Shown in pieces: positions 23,688 to 30,624 of a stretch of 33,122 nucleotides of DNA. Made by a program: the position numbers and the translations under genes. Below the pieces are notes generated by a model that was given only the letters and a program-made list of their open reading frames with translations, ran no database searches and was not told where the DNA came from. How positions within the stretch are numbered: position 1 is the stretch's first letter; each line of letters opens with the position of its first letter. This DNA is from an uncultured Kiritimatiellota bacterium (GTDB lineage: Bacteria > Verrucomicrobiota > Kiritimatiellia > RFP12 > UBA1067). The stretch lies in contig CAKTZI010000041.1 of NCBI GenBank assembly GCA_934635385.1, forward strand, positions 1 to 33,122, read 5' to 3'.

Positions 23688-24785
23688 CTACAGAATCGTC
23701 ACCTTGCGGCCTTCGGTCAGGAGGGAGACGCCCGCCGTCGCGATGCGCTGGTCGGGCTTCAGGCCCGAAACGACCGTGCCCTCGTCCGTCCGGCGGACAA
23801 GCGAGACGTCCTGGCGGCAGACCTCGTAGACGTCCTTTTCCGCCGTCTCCCGCAGCAGCCAGACGAAGTGCCTGCCGTCCGACGCGACCCCAATGCCGCT
23901 TTCGGGCACGACCGTCAGCCCTTCCGCCGCCCCCTTGCCCTTCTGCGCATACGACGCCCCGGAGATCGTCAGCGTCGCGGACATCCCCGGCAGAAGCAGC
24001 AGGTCTTTCGGGGCCTCCATCGTGTAGGTCGCGACGAACGTCTGCGTGTGCTCGTCGGCGGACGCCTGGAACTCCTTGAACGTGACGGGGAACGAGCGTC
24101 CCGGCAGCGAGTCGAAGGACACCGTGCGCCCCGCGTTCGTCTCGACGTCCACGAACTGCTCCCGCCGGAGGATGTACTTCTCCGCGACGCTGACGTCGAT
24201 GTTGACGAACGACGTGTCCTGGATCTTCACGATGGGGTTCGCCGCGCCGACCATGTCGAGCTCCGTCGCCGGCACGGAGGCGATCGTCCCGTCAAACGGC
24301 GCATACAGCACCGTCTCCTCCAGCGCGCGCTTCGCGAGCTCCAGCGCCGCCTCGCTCTGCTTGAGCTGGGCCTCGGCCTGCGAGACCTCCTCCTGCGAGA
24401 TCGCCTTCTTCTTGAGCGCGTCGCTTTTGCGGTCGAACGTCAGGCGGTCGCGCTTCTCGGCGGCCTCGGCCTTCGCGAGCGCATTCACGAAGTCGAGCGA
24501 GTCGAGCCACGCGAGCTTCTCGCCCTCCTTGACGGACTGCCCCTTCGCGACGGCGATGCGCTGGACGCGACCGGACTGCTTGAACGCCAGCGTCCGCGAT
24601 GCGGTCGCCTGGACGATGCCGGCGAACGTCAGGTCCGGCATGCGCGCACTTGCCCGCACGACCGCGCTCCGCACCGGCCGCACGGGCTCCGGCCCGGTTT
24701 CGGGGGCCTTCGCCGCCGGCCAAAAGCAGATTGCCGCCGTCACGCCGGCAATCAGGACGATTCCCATGGTCTTGCCTCTTGCCAT
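23688..24785 (-). CDS. RND/HlyD-type periplasmic membrane-fusion protein
   Basis: A 365-residue efflux adaptor. There is an N-terminal membrane anchor (residues 7-24). The first half of a lipoyl-like domain is around AFKQSGRVQRIAVAKGQSVKEGEKLAWLDS. A coiled-coil hairpin spans roughly 95-155, then the second lipoyl half is VLYAPFDGTIASVPATELDMVG, followed by beta-barrel and membrane-proximal domains. The ATG at 24785 has a strong GGAGGAAA ribosome site. Adaptors normally pair with an RND pump and a TolC-like channel, but the next gene is ppdK with its own promoter, so this one is an orphan here. It follows the M20 peptidase by 38 bp and is probably in its operon. Confidence 0.88.
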   Translation of the reverse strand: MARGKTMGIVLIAGVTAAICFWPAAKAPETGPEPVRPVRSAVVRASARMPDLTFAGIVQATASRTLAFKQSGRVQRIAVAKGQSVKEGEKLAWLDSLDFVNALAKAEAAEKRDRLTFDRKSDALKKKAISQEEVSQAEAQLKQSEAALELAKRALEETVLYAPFDGTIASVPATELDMVGAANPIVKIQDTSFVNIDVSVAEKYILRREQFVDVETNAGRTVSFDSLPGRSFPVTFKEFQASADEHTQTFVATYTMEAPKDLLLLPGMSATLTISGASYAQKGKGAAEGLTVVPESGIGVASDGRHFVWLLRETAEKDVYEVCRQDVSLVRRTDEGTVVSGLKPDQRIATAGVSLLTEGRKVTIL

Positions 24786-24823
24786 CGCCTTTCCTCCTTC
24801 AGATGGTTTCTCGCCTTGTCCAG

Positions 24824-26221
24824 TCAAAACGCCGTCAGGATGCGCATCGCCCACTCCTTCGCCCGGGCGAACTGCCGGAGGGAGTAGCTTTCGTTCGGCG
24901 CGTGGATGCGGTCTTCGGGCTGGCCCCAGCCGACCAGCAGCGGCGCCGCGCCGGACGCCGCCTTGAGCGCGGAGACGACGGGGATCGACGCGCCGTCCCA
25001 GAGGAAGACCGGCCCGCGCGAATCCATTTCCGTCAGGACATCCTCCGCCAGCCGGAACAGCGGCGACGCGAGCGGCAGGCGCAGCGCGGCGGAGAGCCCG
25101 CTGTCCTCCGGGAACGAGACGCGCATGCCCTTCGGGCAGCGATCCTTCAGATGCGTCTTCACGGCTTCATAGCACGCGGCGGGCCGCTGCCCCGGCACGA
25201 GCCGCATCGAGAGCTTGGCGATCGCCTCGCACGGTATGACCGTCTTCGAGCCAGGCCCGCCATAGCCGGAGTGGATGCCGTTCACCTCGATCGTCGGATC
25301 GAATCCGTTGCGCTGGACGACCGACTTGCCGAGCTGTCCGCCGCATGGCTCCGTGCCGATGTCGTCCGCGAGCTGCGCCTCCGTCGCGAACCCCGCCTCG
25401 GCCGCAGCAAGCTCCTCGTGCGTCGGCGGCACGATGCCGTCTCGGAATCCGGGCACGGCAATTGAGCCGTCGGGATTGTGCAGCGTCGTGATCAGCTCGG
25501 CCATGCCCTGCGCCGCGTTCGGCGCGAGCCCGCCGTATTCGCCGGAGTGCAGGTCGCGGTTCGCCGCCGTGAGCTTCACCGTGAAGTGGCAGACGCCGCG
25601 CAGCCCCGCGACAATGGCGGGCCGCAGGTCGGCGCCGGCCCCCGTGTCCGAGACAAGCAGCACGTCCGCCGCGAGACGCTTGCGGAAAGCGGCATCGTCC
25701 AGCAGACGAAAGAGCGAACCCGAACCGGACTCCTCCTGCCCTTCGAAGATGAACTTGAGGTTGATCGGCAACCGTCGCGCCGGAGCCGCTTCGATCAGTT
25801 CCCGCACGCCGCAGAGGAACGCGAAGAACTGACCCTTGTCGTCCTGCGCGCCACGGCAGTAGACGCGACCGTCCTTCAGCGTCGGTTCGAACGGCGGCGT
25901 CTCCCAGAGGTCGAGCGGATCCGGCGGCTGGACGTCGTAGTGCCCGTAGACGAGGACGGTCGGCGCGCCTGCGTCACCCTTCAGTTCGCCAAACACCACA
26001 GGGACTGGCGAAGCCTCCGCACGCGTTCCGCCCTCCGGCAGGATCAGCTCCGCCTCAGCCCCGATCCCTTTGAGCCATCTCTTCAACCACGTCGCGGCCT
26101 GGACGCAATCCCGCAGATGGTGCGGGTCTGCGCCGACCGTGGGCATTTTCAAGAGCTCGAAGTAGTCCCTCGAGTCGTTTGAGTTCAGCCAAGCGTCCGT
26201 CTCTACGTTCATAGTCTCCAT
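24824..26221 (-). CDS. M20-family metallopeptidase (dipeptidase type)
   Basis: A 465-residue zinc peptidase of the ArgE/DapE/CPG2 clan. Metal ligands appear in VYGHYDVQPPD (His), RGAQDDKGQ (bridging Asp), FEGQEESGSG (catalytic Glu and ligand Glu), LVSDTGAG (Asp) and, near the C-terminus, RIHAPNES (His). The dimerisation domain is inserted around residues 215-330. The group with PPDPLDLW and EESGSGSL is the non-specific dipeptidase branch, but substrate prediction is uncertain. The ATG at 26221 is used; the one three codons on is also possible. Its promoter lies about 170 bp upstream, behind a short open frame and a hairpin. Confidence 0.9.
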   Translation of the reverse strand: METMNVETDAWLNSNDSRDYFELLKMPTVGADPHHLRDCVQAATWLKRWLKGIGAEAELILPEGGTRAEASPVPVVFGELKGDAGAPTVLVYGHYDVQPPDPLDLWETPPFEPTLKDGRVYCRGAQDDKGQFFAFLCGVRELIEAAPARRLPINLKFIFEGQEESGSGSLFRLLDDAAFRKRLAADVLLVSDTGAGADLRPAIVAGLRGVCHFTVKLTAANRDLHSGEYGGLAPNAAQGMAELITTLHNPDGSIAVPGFRDGIVPPTHEELAAAEAGFATEAQLADDIGTEPCGGQLGKSVVQRNGFDPTIEVNGIHSGYGGPGSKTVIPCEAIAKLSMRLVPGQRPAACYEAVKTHLKDRCPKGMRVSFPEDSGLSAALRLPLASPLFRLAEDVLTEMDSRGPVFLWDGASIPVVSALKAASGAAPLLVGWGQPEDRIHAPNESYSLRQFARAKEWAMRILTAF

Positions 26222-26256
26222 CGGCCATTGGGTCCGTTCCGTCTTATCTCACGCCA

Positions 26257-26382
26257 TCAGTCCGAATCCGCTCGATGTCCGCTCCGGCGAGCGGACGCAC
26301 CTTCGAGTGGTCTTGTCCACGCAAAGCCGACTGCCCGTGCGTGGATCTCGAAATCGACGATGTTGAAGGCGATCAGTTTCAT
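26257..26382 (-). CDS. 41-codon leader open frame of the M20 peptidase operon
   Basis: The ATG is only 7 nt behind a TGGTATAAT box, the same leaderless arrangement as rhaB and oadA. The frame encodes MKLIAFNIVDFEIHARAVGF and ends 35 bp before the M20 gene. The product matches nothing I know. It may be a leader peptide, the remnant of an older gene, or chance. A perfect 8-bp hairpin overlaps its last codons. Confidence 0.35.
   Translation of the reverse strand: MKLIAFNIVDFEIHARAVGFAWTRPLEGASARRSGHRADSD
26277..26296. other. Perfect hairpin in the M20 leader
   Basis: GTCCGCTC-CGGC-GAGCGGAC, an 8-bp stem with a 4-nt loop, without a T-run, located 56-75 nt upstream of the M20 start. Confidence 0.4.
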
Positions 26383-26389
26383 GGTGCGC

Positions 26390-26398
26390 ATTATACCA
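26390..26398 (-). promoter_or_regulatory. Extended -10 promoter of the M20 peptidase operon
   Basis: Minus-strand TGGTATAAT. Any -35 would lie inside the truncated anchored-protein copy, whose homology stops at 26402, so the Rhs island ends immediately upstream of this box. Confidence 0.55.
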
Positions 26399-26401
26399 CA
26401 T

Positions 26402-26863
26402 TAGAGGCCCGATGTGCTGGACGGCGAAGTCGCGCGTGTAGACGTCCTGGCTGCGGTCGCGAAAGAGACCGACCATCACCTGTCCGTAGTCGGACGGGAT
26501 CGGCTCCTCGTTCAGCAGGTCGTCCATCAGCTGGCTCTTCTCCGCCGCCAGCCGCACGGTGGCGGACGACGACGCGGCTGAGGTTGCCTCTTGTTCTGGC
26601 CTCGAACGCAGCATTTCCTTGGCCGCCGTCGGCACGACTTGCGGCAAACGCACGGCTTCCACCGACCGCCGCACCAGTTGTGCCTGATTTTCGGCGTTGG
26701 ACGCATTCTGCGGCAGAGGTTGTCGCCGAGAAACGGGCACTGGCCGTACTGACGAACGAAGCGTTTCCATGTTCGACGGCATACTCCTGTCAGGAAGCCA
26801 CCAAACGACAAGGCCAAAAATTGTCCCCGTCAAGAATAAAATCAACACGCAAATCTTCTTCAT
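26402..26863 (-). pseudogene. Truncated copy of the membrane-anchored helical protein of the Rhs cassette
   Basis: It starts MKKICVLILFLTG (ATG 26863; a TTG two codons earlier is also open), a signal/anchor segment, then a Pro/Gln/Ser linker. From about residue 60 it is nearly identical to the protein encoded at 28881-29726 (EKSQLMDDLLNEEPIPSDYG, RDRSQDVYTRDFAVQHIG). Homology stops at base 26402. One extra C at 26407-26410 also shifts the frame just before the break. The open frame then runs on through unrelated promoter and leader DNA to 26249. The helical C-terminal 125 residues of the intact copy are missing, so this is probably a recombination scar rather than a working gene. Confidence 0.7.
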
Positions 26864-26942
26864 CTTCAAGTCTCTTCATCTGAAACAAATACTCAGGCAA
26901 ATCCGTCTGACGATTCGACGTTCTCTGTCGCCAATGCCCCTA

Positions 26943-27203
26943 TCATTCGAGTAATCGGCTCCTTGATTTGGTACCGCAACGCCGCCAAATCGACCATGCC
27001 TCCTTCTTTTCGGCCGACCTTTCAAGCCAATGCAAAGCAAGCCTAAGATTCCGACGGACAAGCACATCCGTCTCCCGACCGATGCAGTGAAAATGCCCAT
27101 CTCGATACGCCGTCCCCACAAGCCACATCAGTTCGGCATCGCCTCGCAATGCCTGTGCCTTTAGCAATCTAAATGTCCGGCAATCATCAGCATTTCGCAT
27201 CAT
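26943..27203 (-). CDS. Small Sel1-repeat protein, possibly frameshifted
   Basis: 86 residues with one recognisable Sel1-like repeat (ALRGDAELMWLVGTAYRDG followed by LRLALHWLERSAEK). Sel1 repeats are helix-turn-helix protein-binding modules common in immunity or accessory genes of polymorphic-toxin loci. The start overlaps the previous stop as ATGA, with GAGGTGA just upstream. After SAEK the frame ends in an Arg/Trp-rich tail. Adding one base in the GAAAAG run at about 27005 would give GGMVDLAALRYQIKEPI and a further 25 codons, which looks more protein-like, so a frameshift is suspected. Confidence 0.55.
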   Translation of the reverse strand: MMRNADDCRTFRLLKAQALRGDAELMWLVGTAYRDGHFHCIGRETDVLVRRNLRLALHWLERSAEKKEAWSIWRRCGTKSRSRLLE

Positions 27204-27640
27204 TCACCTCGGTTCGGGGCAAATCCTTTACGGTTGGCAACATCCCTTACGGCAAGCGCAAAAGCCACGAAAACAGGGGATGCAACAAAAGAATGGACAA
27301 GCAGAAGCCAATACTTAGGATTGCCTAGGCAGAACCACGTTTCTAGCAAGGCCCTTATCCGAGAAGCCCAAACCCGTGAAACCCCAATCCACATAACGGC
27401 AAGAATGAACCACCAGACATAGGCATTTGATATCTTGCCCTGCCGCACGAGCAAAAGAAGAAGCCGTGCACAGAGGCAAAAGAAAACAAAGTCACCAAGG
27501 GACTCCACTGCCATACTAGACAACTCTTTTGCATCCGTAAATACGACCGCGCAAAAAACCAAGCGGATTCCCAAGACAACGTAAATGGCCACCATGCCTA
27601 ACAAGAAAACAAACGCACAAATAGAGAAAATTCTTTTCAT
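27200..27640 (-). CDS. Hypothetical four-helix inner-membrane protein
   Basis: 146 residues with hydrophobic segments at about 5-27, 46-66, 73-91 and 107-130; no family recognised. The ATG follows directly on the TAA of the lipoprotein gene (no intergenic base), and its own stop overlaps the Sel1 gene start. AT-rich like the toxin tip upstream. Probably part of the variable cassette behind the orphan Rhs tip; immunity or accessory function is inference. Confidence 0.65.
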   Translation of the reverse strand: MKRIFSICAFVFLLGMVAIYVVLGIRLVFCAVVFTDAKELSSMAVESLGDFVFFCLCARLLLLLVRQGKISNAYVWWFILAVMWIGVSRVWASRIRALLETWFCLGNPKYWLLLVHSFVASPVFVAFALAVRDVANRKGFAPNRGE

Positions 27641-28216
27641 TTATCGAAGATAGGGGAGTTCGCTCACTGTCAGTTTAGGTTTCACCAATCGTAAGTATGA
27701 TTCTTGAGATACAGGAGACTGAACCTCAAGAGTCAACTCGATCTCATCATCATAACGCCAGTCAAATTCACCAGCATGAAATACAAACAATGTGTGCCCA
27801 ACATAAAACGAGATACCTTCTGGCAAGAAATCCCGATAAACAATCGGAATCCCTGTATGAGACGGAACTTCCAATCTTGTCTGTCCATGCTTGACTACTA
27901 ACCGCGCCGAGAATCCTCTCATCACCTGTTCAGCTCGCTTCCATCTGACGCGTCCATCCTTTGGGTATGTCACCCAGACCTTATGAGGCAAGGCATGTTG
28001 CGGCCTGAACCTCGCCCGATACACAATGCCCGTACTTCCAAATGAGAACTCAGAAGGCGTAAAGTCATAGCTTTCAAATTTTTGTCCCGTCACGAAGATG
28101 CATTTCACTAATTCAAGAAGTTGCGCCATCTCATTGTAAAATGGAGCAGCTTGAACTGGCATTTTGCAACCAAGTAACGCAAAGAAGCAAAACAATAGAC
28201 ATATAAACAAGCGCAT
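27641..28216 (-). CDS. Hypothetical lipoprotein, candidate immunity protein of the orphan Rhs tip
   Basis: 191 residues starting with a type II signal peptide; the lipobox ALLGC places the lipidated cysteine at residue 17. The mature part is beta-rich without a family I recognise. AGGA lies 7 nt before the ATG. It starts 10 bp after the original end of the orphan toxin tip (stop at 28227), which fits an immunity gene directly behind its toxin. A periplasm-facing lipoprotein would guard against a peptidase-like toxin acting in the envelope. Confidence 0.7.
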   Translation of the reverse strand: MRLFICLLFCFFALLGCKMPVQAAPFYNEMAQLLELVKCIFVTGQKFESYDFTPSEFSFGSTGIVYRARFRPQHALPHKVWVTYPKDGRVRWKRAEQVMRGFSARLVVKHGQTRLEVPSHTGIPIVYRDFLPEGISFYVGHTLFVFHAGEFDWRYDDEIELTLEVQSPVSQESYLRLVKPKLTVSELPYLR

Positions 28217-28226
28217 AATAGTCCTA

Positions 28227-28838
28227 TTATTGCGACAGTCGATGATACTCTTCTATTACAGCCGATACAAAATCCTAGCAGTTATGCATCAACAAATTAT
28301 ATTCCGAGCCTTTCCATGCAGGATCTTTCGAGACATTCTCAACAGCTTTTCGCATTGTTGCGTCGTCATATATATTAGGCCCATGTCTATTGTATTGAAC
28401 ATTTGAATCATCCTGATGCGGACCTTCCTTACTATATCCTACATGACTTGGACCGTCTTTTGATCCATCGTCGAAGCAAATCTCAGCATGCCGTGGGTCT
28501 ATATTTCCAGGGAAATTCAGATGCGAAAGCAAATTACTAAGGACTTGTTTCACTTTACTGCCGCCGGCATCCAAAGGTCGTGTTGCGACATGAGCCCACC
28601 CAAGAGGATCCAAAAGGTTTATTGAATTTCCCCCGCAGAACGCATACAGGTTCAGGCCGCCGCTGAGGCCGATGGGGTCCTTGGAGAGCCAGCGGCCCGT
28701 CGCGGGGTCGTACCACCGCATGCGGAAGCTGACGAGGCCCGTCGCCGCCGAGTGCTCGCGCCCCGGATCCACGAGGGTCAGACCCCATTGGTGGAGTGAG
28801 GGTAGTGGAGTAGACGGACAGCAGCGGAGCTCCACCAC
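28227..28838 (-). pseudogene. Orphan Rhs core-tip fragment with papain/NlpC-like tip, amber-interrupted
   Basis: The fragment begins within or next to a REPIN-like repeat. It carries the conserved Rhs core end (FRMRWYDPATGRWLSKDP, then LNLYAFCGG and LLDPLG) and then a tip of about 120 residues. The tip has RHAEICFDDG, a possible catalytic His, and at its end YNLLMHNC. An in-frame TAG at 28275-28277 follows the Cys, and beyond it the frame continues DFVSAVIEEYHRLSQ to TAA at 28227. HNCxDF is the usual Asn-Cys motif of papain-fold (NlpC/LRAT-like) peptidases, so TAG probably replaces a CAG. There is no proper start codon; the only upstream start is a GTG inside the repeat. Such displaced tips are known as reservoirs for exchange into the full-length rhs gene. 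Confidence 0.75.
28640..28764 (-). repeat. Direct repeat of the Rhs core end (copy 1; partner 31011-31135)
   Basis: The 125 bp differ from the partner copy at about four positions, and the sequences diverge abruptly on both sides. It is the homology block through which a new tip could be recombined onto the main rhs gene. Confidence 0.85.
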
Positions 28839-28867
28839 TGCTACACCACCAATGGGGTCTGACCCTC
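28773..28867. repeat. REPIN/MITE-like inverted repeat
   Basis: Perfect 22-bp arms at 28773-28794 and 28846-28867 (core GGGTCAGACCCCATTGGTGG) enclose 51 bp, which contain a further imperfect GTAGTGGAG/CTCCACCACTGCTAC pairing. The arms include the smaller palindrome GGGTCAGACCC. Such elements, mobilised by REP-associated tyrosine transposases, are usually intergenic; this one lies exactly at the 5' break of the orphan Rhs fragment. Confidence 0.75.
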
Positions 28868-28880
28868 ACGAAAGGGTTCG

Positions 28881-29726
28881 TCATCGTCCCTCCAATGCCA
28901 ACAGGGCGTGGGAGGCCGCCTTTCGCACGACGGCGTTCGCCTTTGGGTCGTCCGCGAGGCGCTTCAGGAGGCTGCGGGACGCGGCGACCTTCCGCTCGCC
29001 GCAGAGCTGCACCGCCATCACGCGCGCGGCGGGCGCGGCCGAGGCGTCGGCGGCACAGGCGACAAGGCGCGCGTCCAGCCGCCGGGCATCGACATGCGGA
29101 TCGAACGCCGCGAGATCGTCCTGCGCCCGGAACGCCGCCGCCGCGACAATCGTGCGCGTCTCGTCCGCCGCCGCATCGAGAGCCTTGCGGAACTGCGCCG
29201 CCTCCGGCGAAGACGAATCGTACGCGCCGCGCCGGTGCAGGGCCTCGGCATAGAGGCCGATGTGCTGGACGGCGAAGTCGCGCGTGTAGACGTCCTGGCT
29301 GCGGTCGCGGAAGAGGCCGACCATCACCTGTCCGTAGTCGGACGGGATCGGCTCCTCGTTCAGCAGGTCGTCCATCAGCTGGCTCTTCTCTGCCGCCAGC
29401 CGCACGGTGGCGGACGACGACGCGGCTGAGGACGCCTCTTGTCTCGGAGGCGAACGCAGCATTTCCTTTGCCTCCATCGGCACGGCTTGCGGCAGACGCG
29501 CGGTATCCATCGACTGCCGCACCAACTGCGACTGTTCTTCGGCGCTGGCCGCGATCTGCGGCATAAGTCGTTTGGATGGAATACCGGACTTCTCCGAGTC
29601 AAGACACGACCGTCCGCCAAGCGGATGACTATTTGCATCCTGCCGCTTGCAACCTTGCCACCGGCAGAAACAAATGCCTGCGAACAACAACATCAGAATT
29701 GCCCCGCTCGTCACAAGAATCTTCAT
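28881..29726 (-). CDS. Membrane-anchored helical (HEAT-like) protein of the Rhs cassette
   Basis: 281 residues. An N-terminal hydrophobic anchor (about 5-21) is followed by a Ser/Pro-rich stretch. A conserved block at about 60-150 is shared almost word for word with the truncated copy at 26402-26863. The C-terminal 125 residues are Ala/Arg/Leu-rich helices of HEAT-like character (ARLVACAADASAAPAARVMA, LLKRLADDPKANAVV). GAGG lies 7 nt before the ATG. Family not recognised. Since one copy follows each of two Rhs tip modules, it may be a scaffold or accessory part of the cassette. Confidence 0.7.
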   Translation of the reverse strand: MKILVTSGAILMLLFAGICFCRWQGCKRQDANSHPLGGRSCLDSEKSGIPSKRLMPQIAASAEEQSQLVRQSMDTARLPQAVPMEAKEMLRSPPRQEASSAASSSATVRLAAEKSQLMDDLLNEEPIPSDYGQVMVGLFRDRSQDVYTRDFAVQHIGLYAEALHRRGAYDSSSPEAAQFRKALDAAADETRTIVAAAAFRAQDDLAAFDPHVDARRLDARLVACAADASAAPAARVMAVQLCGERKVAASRSLLKRLADDPKANAVVRKAASHALLALEGR

Positions 29727-29762
29727 TTCTTTCCCTCATTCTGAACGCGAGAGCCATGCGAC

Positions 29763-30206
29763 TCAAGCCAACTCAATTGAGAATTTGAAACGATTCAGGA
29801 GATGCAGACTCTCTGCCGTCAATCCCGCAACATATTCTTTCTTCTTCCCCCGAATGCAAATGTCAACACCGCTCCCACCTTTAGCTAATCGGTGGACTGT
29901 GGCACTATTCAACAAAACCCAGAACACATCATTCCCACGGCTCACATAATCAACATGAAGAACAGGCCTTAACCCGCAACCTGCCATTCGCTGCAGCTCA
30001 TCGTAAAATTGAGGAATCAGTTTCTTCGCAATGAACGTCTCAAACCTTTCAGGCGTAATGCTTCTGCGCCAGAAGAAGTCCTTTGACACGACATCACCCC
30101 GCAGTGGAACAGTCGTGCGATGAAACTCTTCTGACGTCAACACGTCTTGCGGTACATTGTCATAGCGCAAGACGACATGATTGATCTTTAAGTTGACTAC
30201 TGTCAT
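29763..30206 (-). CDS. Hypothetical protein (147 aa), candidate Rhs immunity or accessory
   Basis: A soluble, AT-rich gene without a recognised domain. It has alternating beta-like segments (VNLKINHVVLRYDNV, RPVLHVDYVSRGNDVFWVLL) and a basic GKKKEYVAGL region. It begins 3 bp after the stop of the preceding 133-codon gene, so both are probably co-translated. Position behind the Rhs tip suggests immunity; nothing else supports it. Confidence 0.6.
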   Translation of the reverse strand: MTVVNLKINHVVLRYDNVPQDVLTSEEFHRTTVPLRGDVVSKDFFWRRSITPERFETFIAKKLIPQFYDELQRMAGCGLRPVLHVDYVSRGNDVFWVLLNSATVHRLAKGGSGVDICIRGKKKEYVAGLTAESLHLLNRFKFSIELA

Positions 30207-30209
30207 AAA

Positions 30210-30611
30210 TCAGCAATTTTTCTTATGAGGTATTTTCCCCGCATACCAATTCACAAAATCAGACACTGTCCATTTCTCTGAAACCTGTTTCAGCCCTTTA
30301 CTTTGAAGATAATCGCTCACGACTTCCTGTCCTCGGCTGTAAGACCACGCATCATATTTCCACAGGCGACCTTCTTTCGTAAAGACATCATCTGGACGGA
30401 GGAATTCAATCGGCACATCATATGCCTTAGCAAGAAAGCGCAGTGCAAACATTGCTTTTTCGTCGCCTCCAAAGAGCCGTTCGATTTCCTCTTTAGACAG
30501 TTTGGCGCGCCCCCAATAAGCCGATCTTCGACAAAACCAAACAAACGGCTTTGAAAGCAAAACCAGCAGAACGGGAATTGCGACACACATGTACCAATTC
30601 GAGACAATCAT
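30210..30611 (-). CDS. Hypothetical membrane-anchored small protein, candidate immunity of the main Rhs tip
   Basis: 133 residues from the ATG at 30611 (a TTG at 30647 would overlap the rhs end). Residues 8-25 form one membrane helix; the rest is soluble, with LSKEEIERLFGGDEKAMF and YDVPIEFLRPDDVF. The latter resembles the DUF1493/acyl-carrier-like pattern seen in some immunity-type proteins, but the match is loose. First gene after the main rhs stop (13 bp gap), the usual immunity position. Confidence 0.6.
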   Translation of the reverse strand: MIVSNWYMCVAIPVLLVLLSKPFVWFCRRSAYWGRAKLSKEEIERLFGGDEKAMFALRFLAKAYDVPIEFLRPDDVFTKEGRLWKYDAWSYSRGQEVVSDYLQSKGLKQVSEKWTVSDFVNWYAGKIPHKKNC

Positions 30612-30624
30612 ATCAAGTTCAAAT

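Noticed and set aside
26249..26401. The last 50 codons of the truncated anchored protein as a real domain
   Set aside because: They read through the M20 promoter and leader in a chance frame, after homology with the intact copy has ended.
28275..28277. TAG read as a sense codon (recoded genetic code)
   Set aside because: None of the long conserved genes here contains an in-frame TAG, and the small gene at 12448 appears to end with TAG; a single nonsense mutation is simpler.
28836..28838. GTG inside the inverted repeat as a genuine start for the orphan Rhs fragment
   Set aside because: It lies in the repeat element, has no ribosome site, and the codons before the Rhs homology are repeat sequence.
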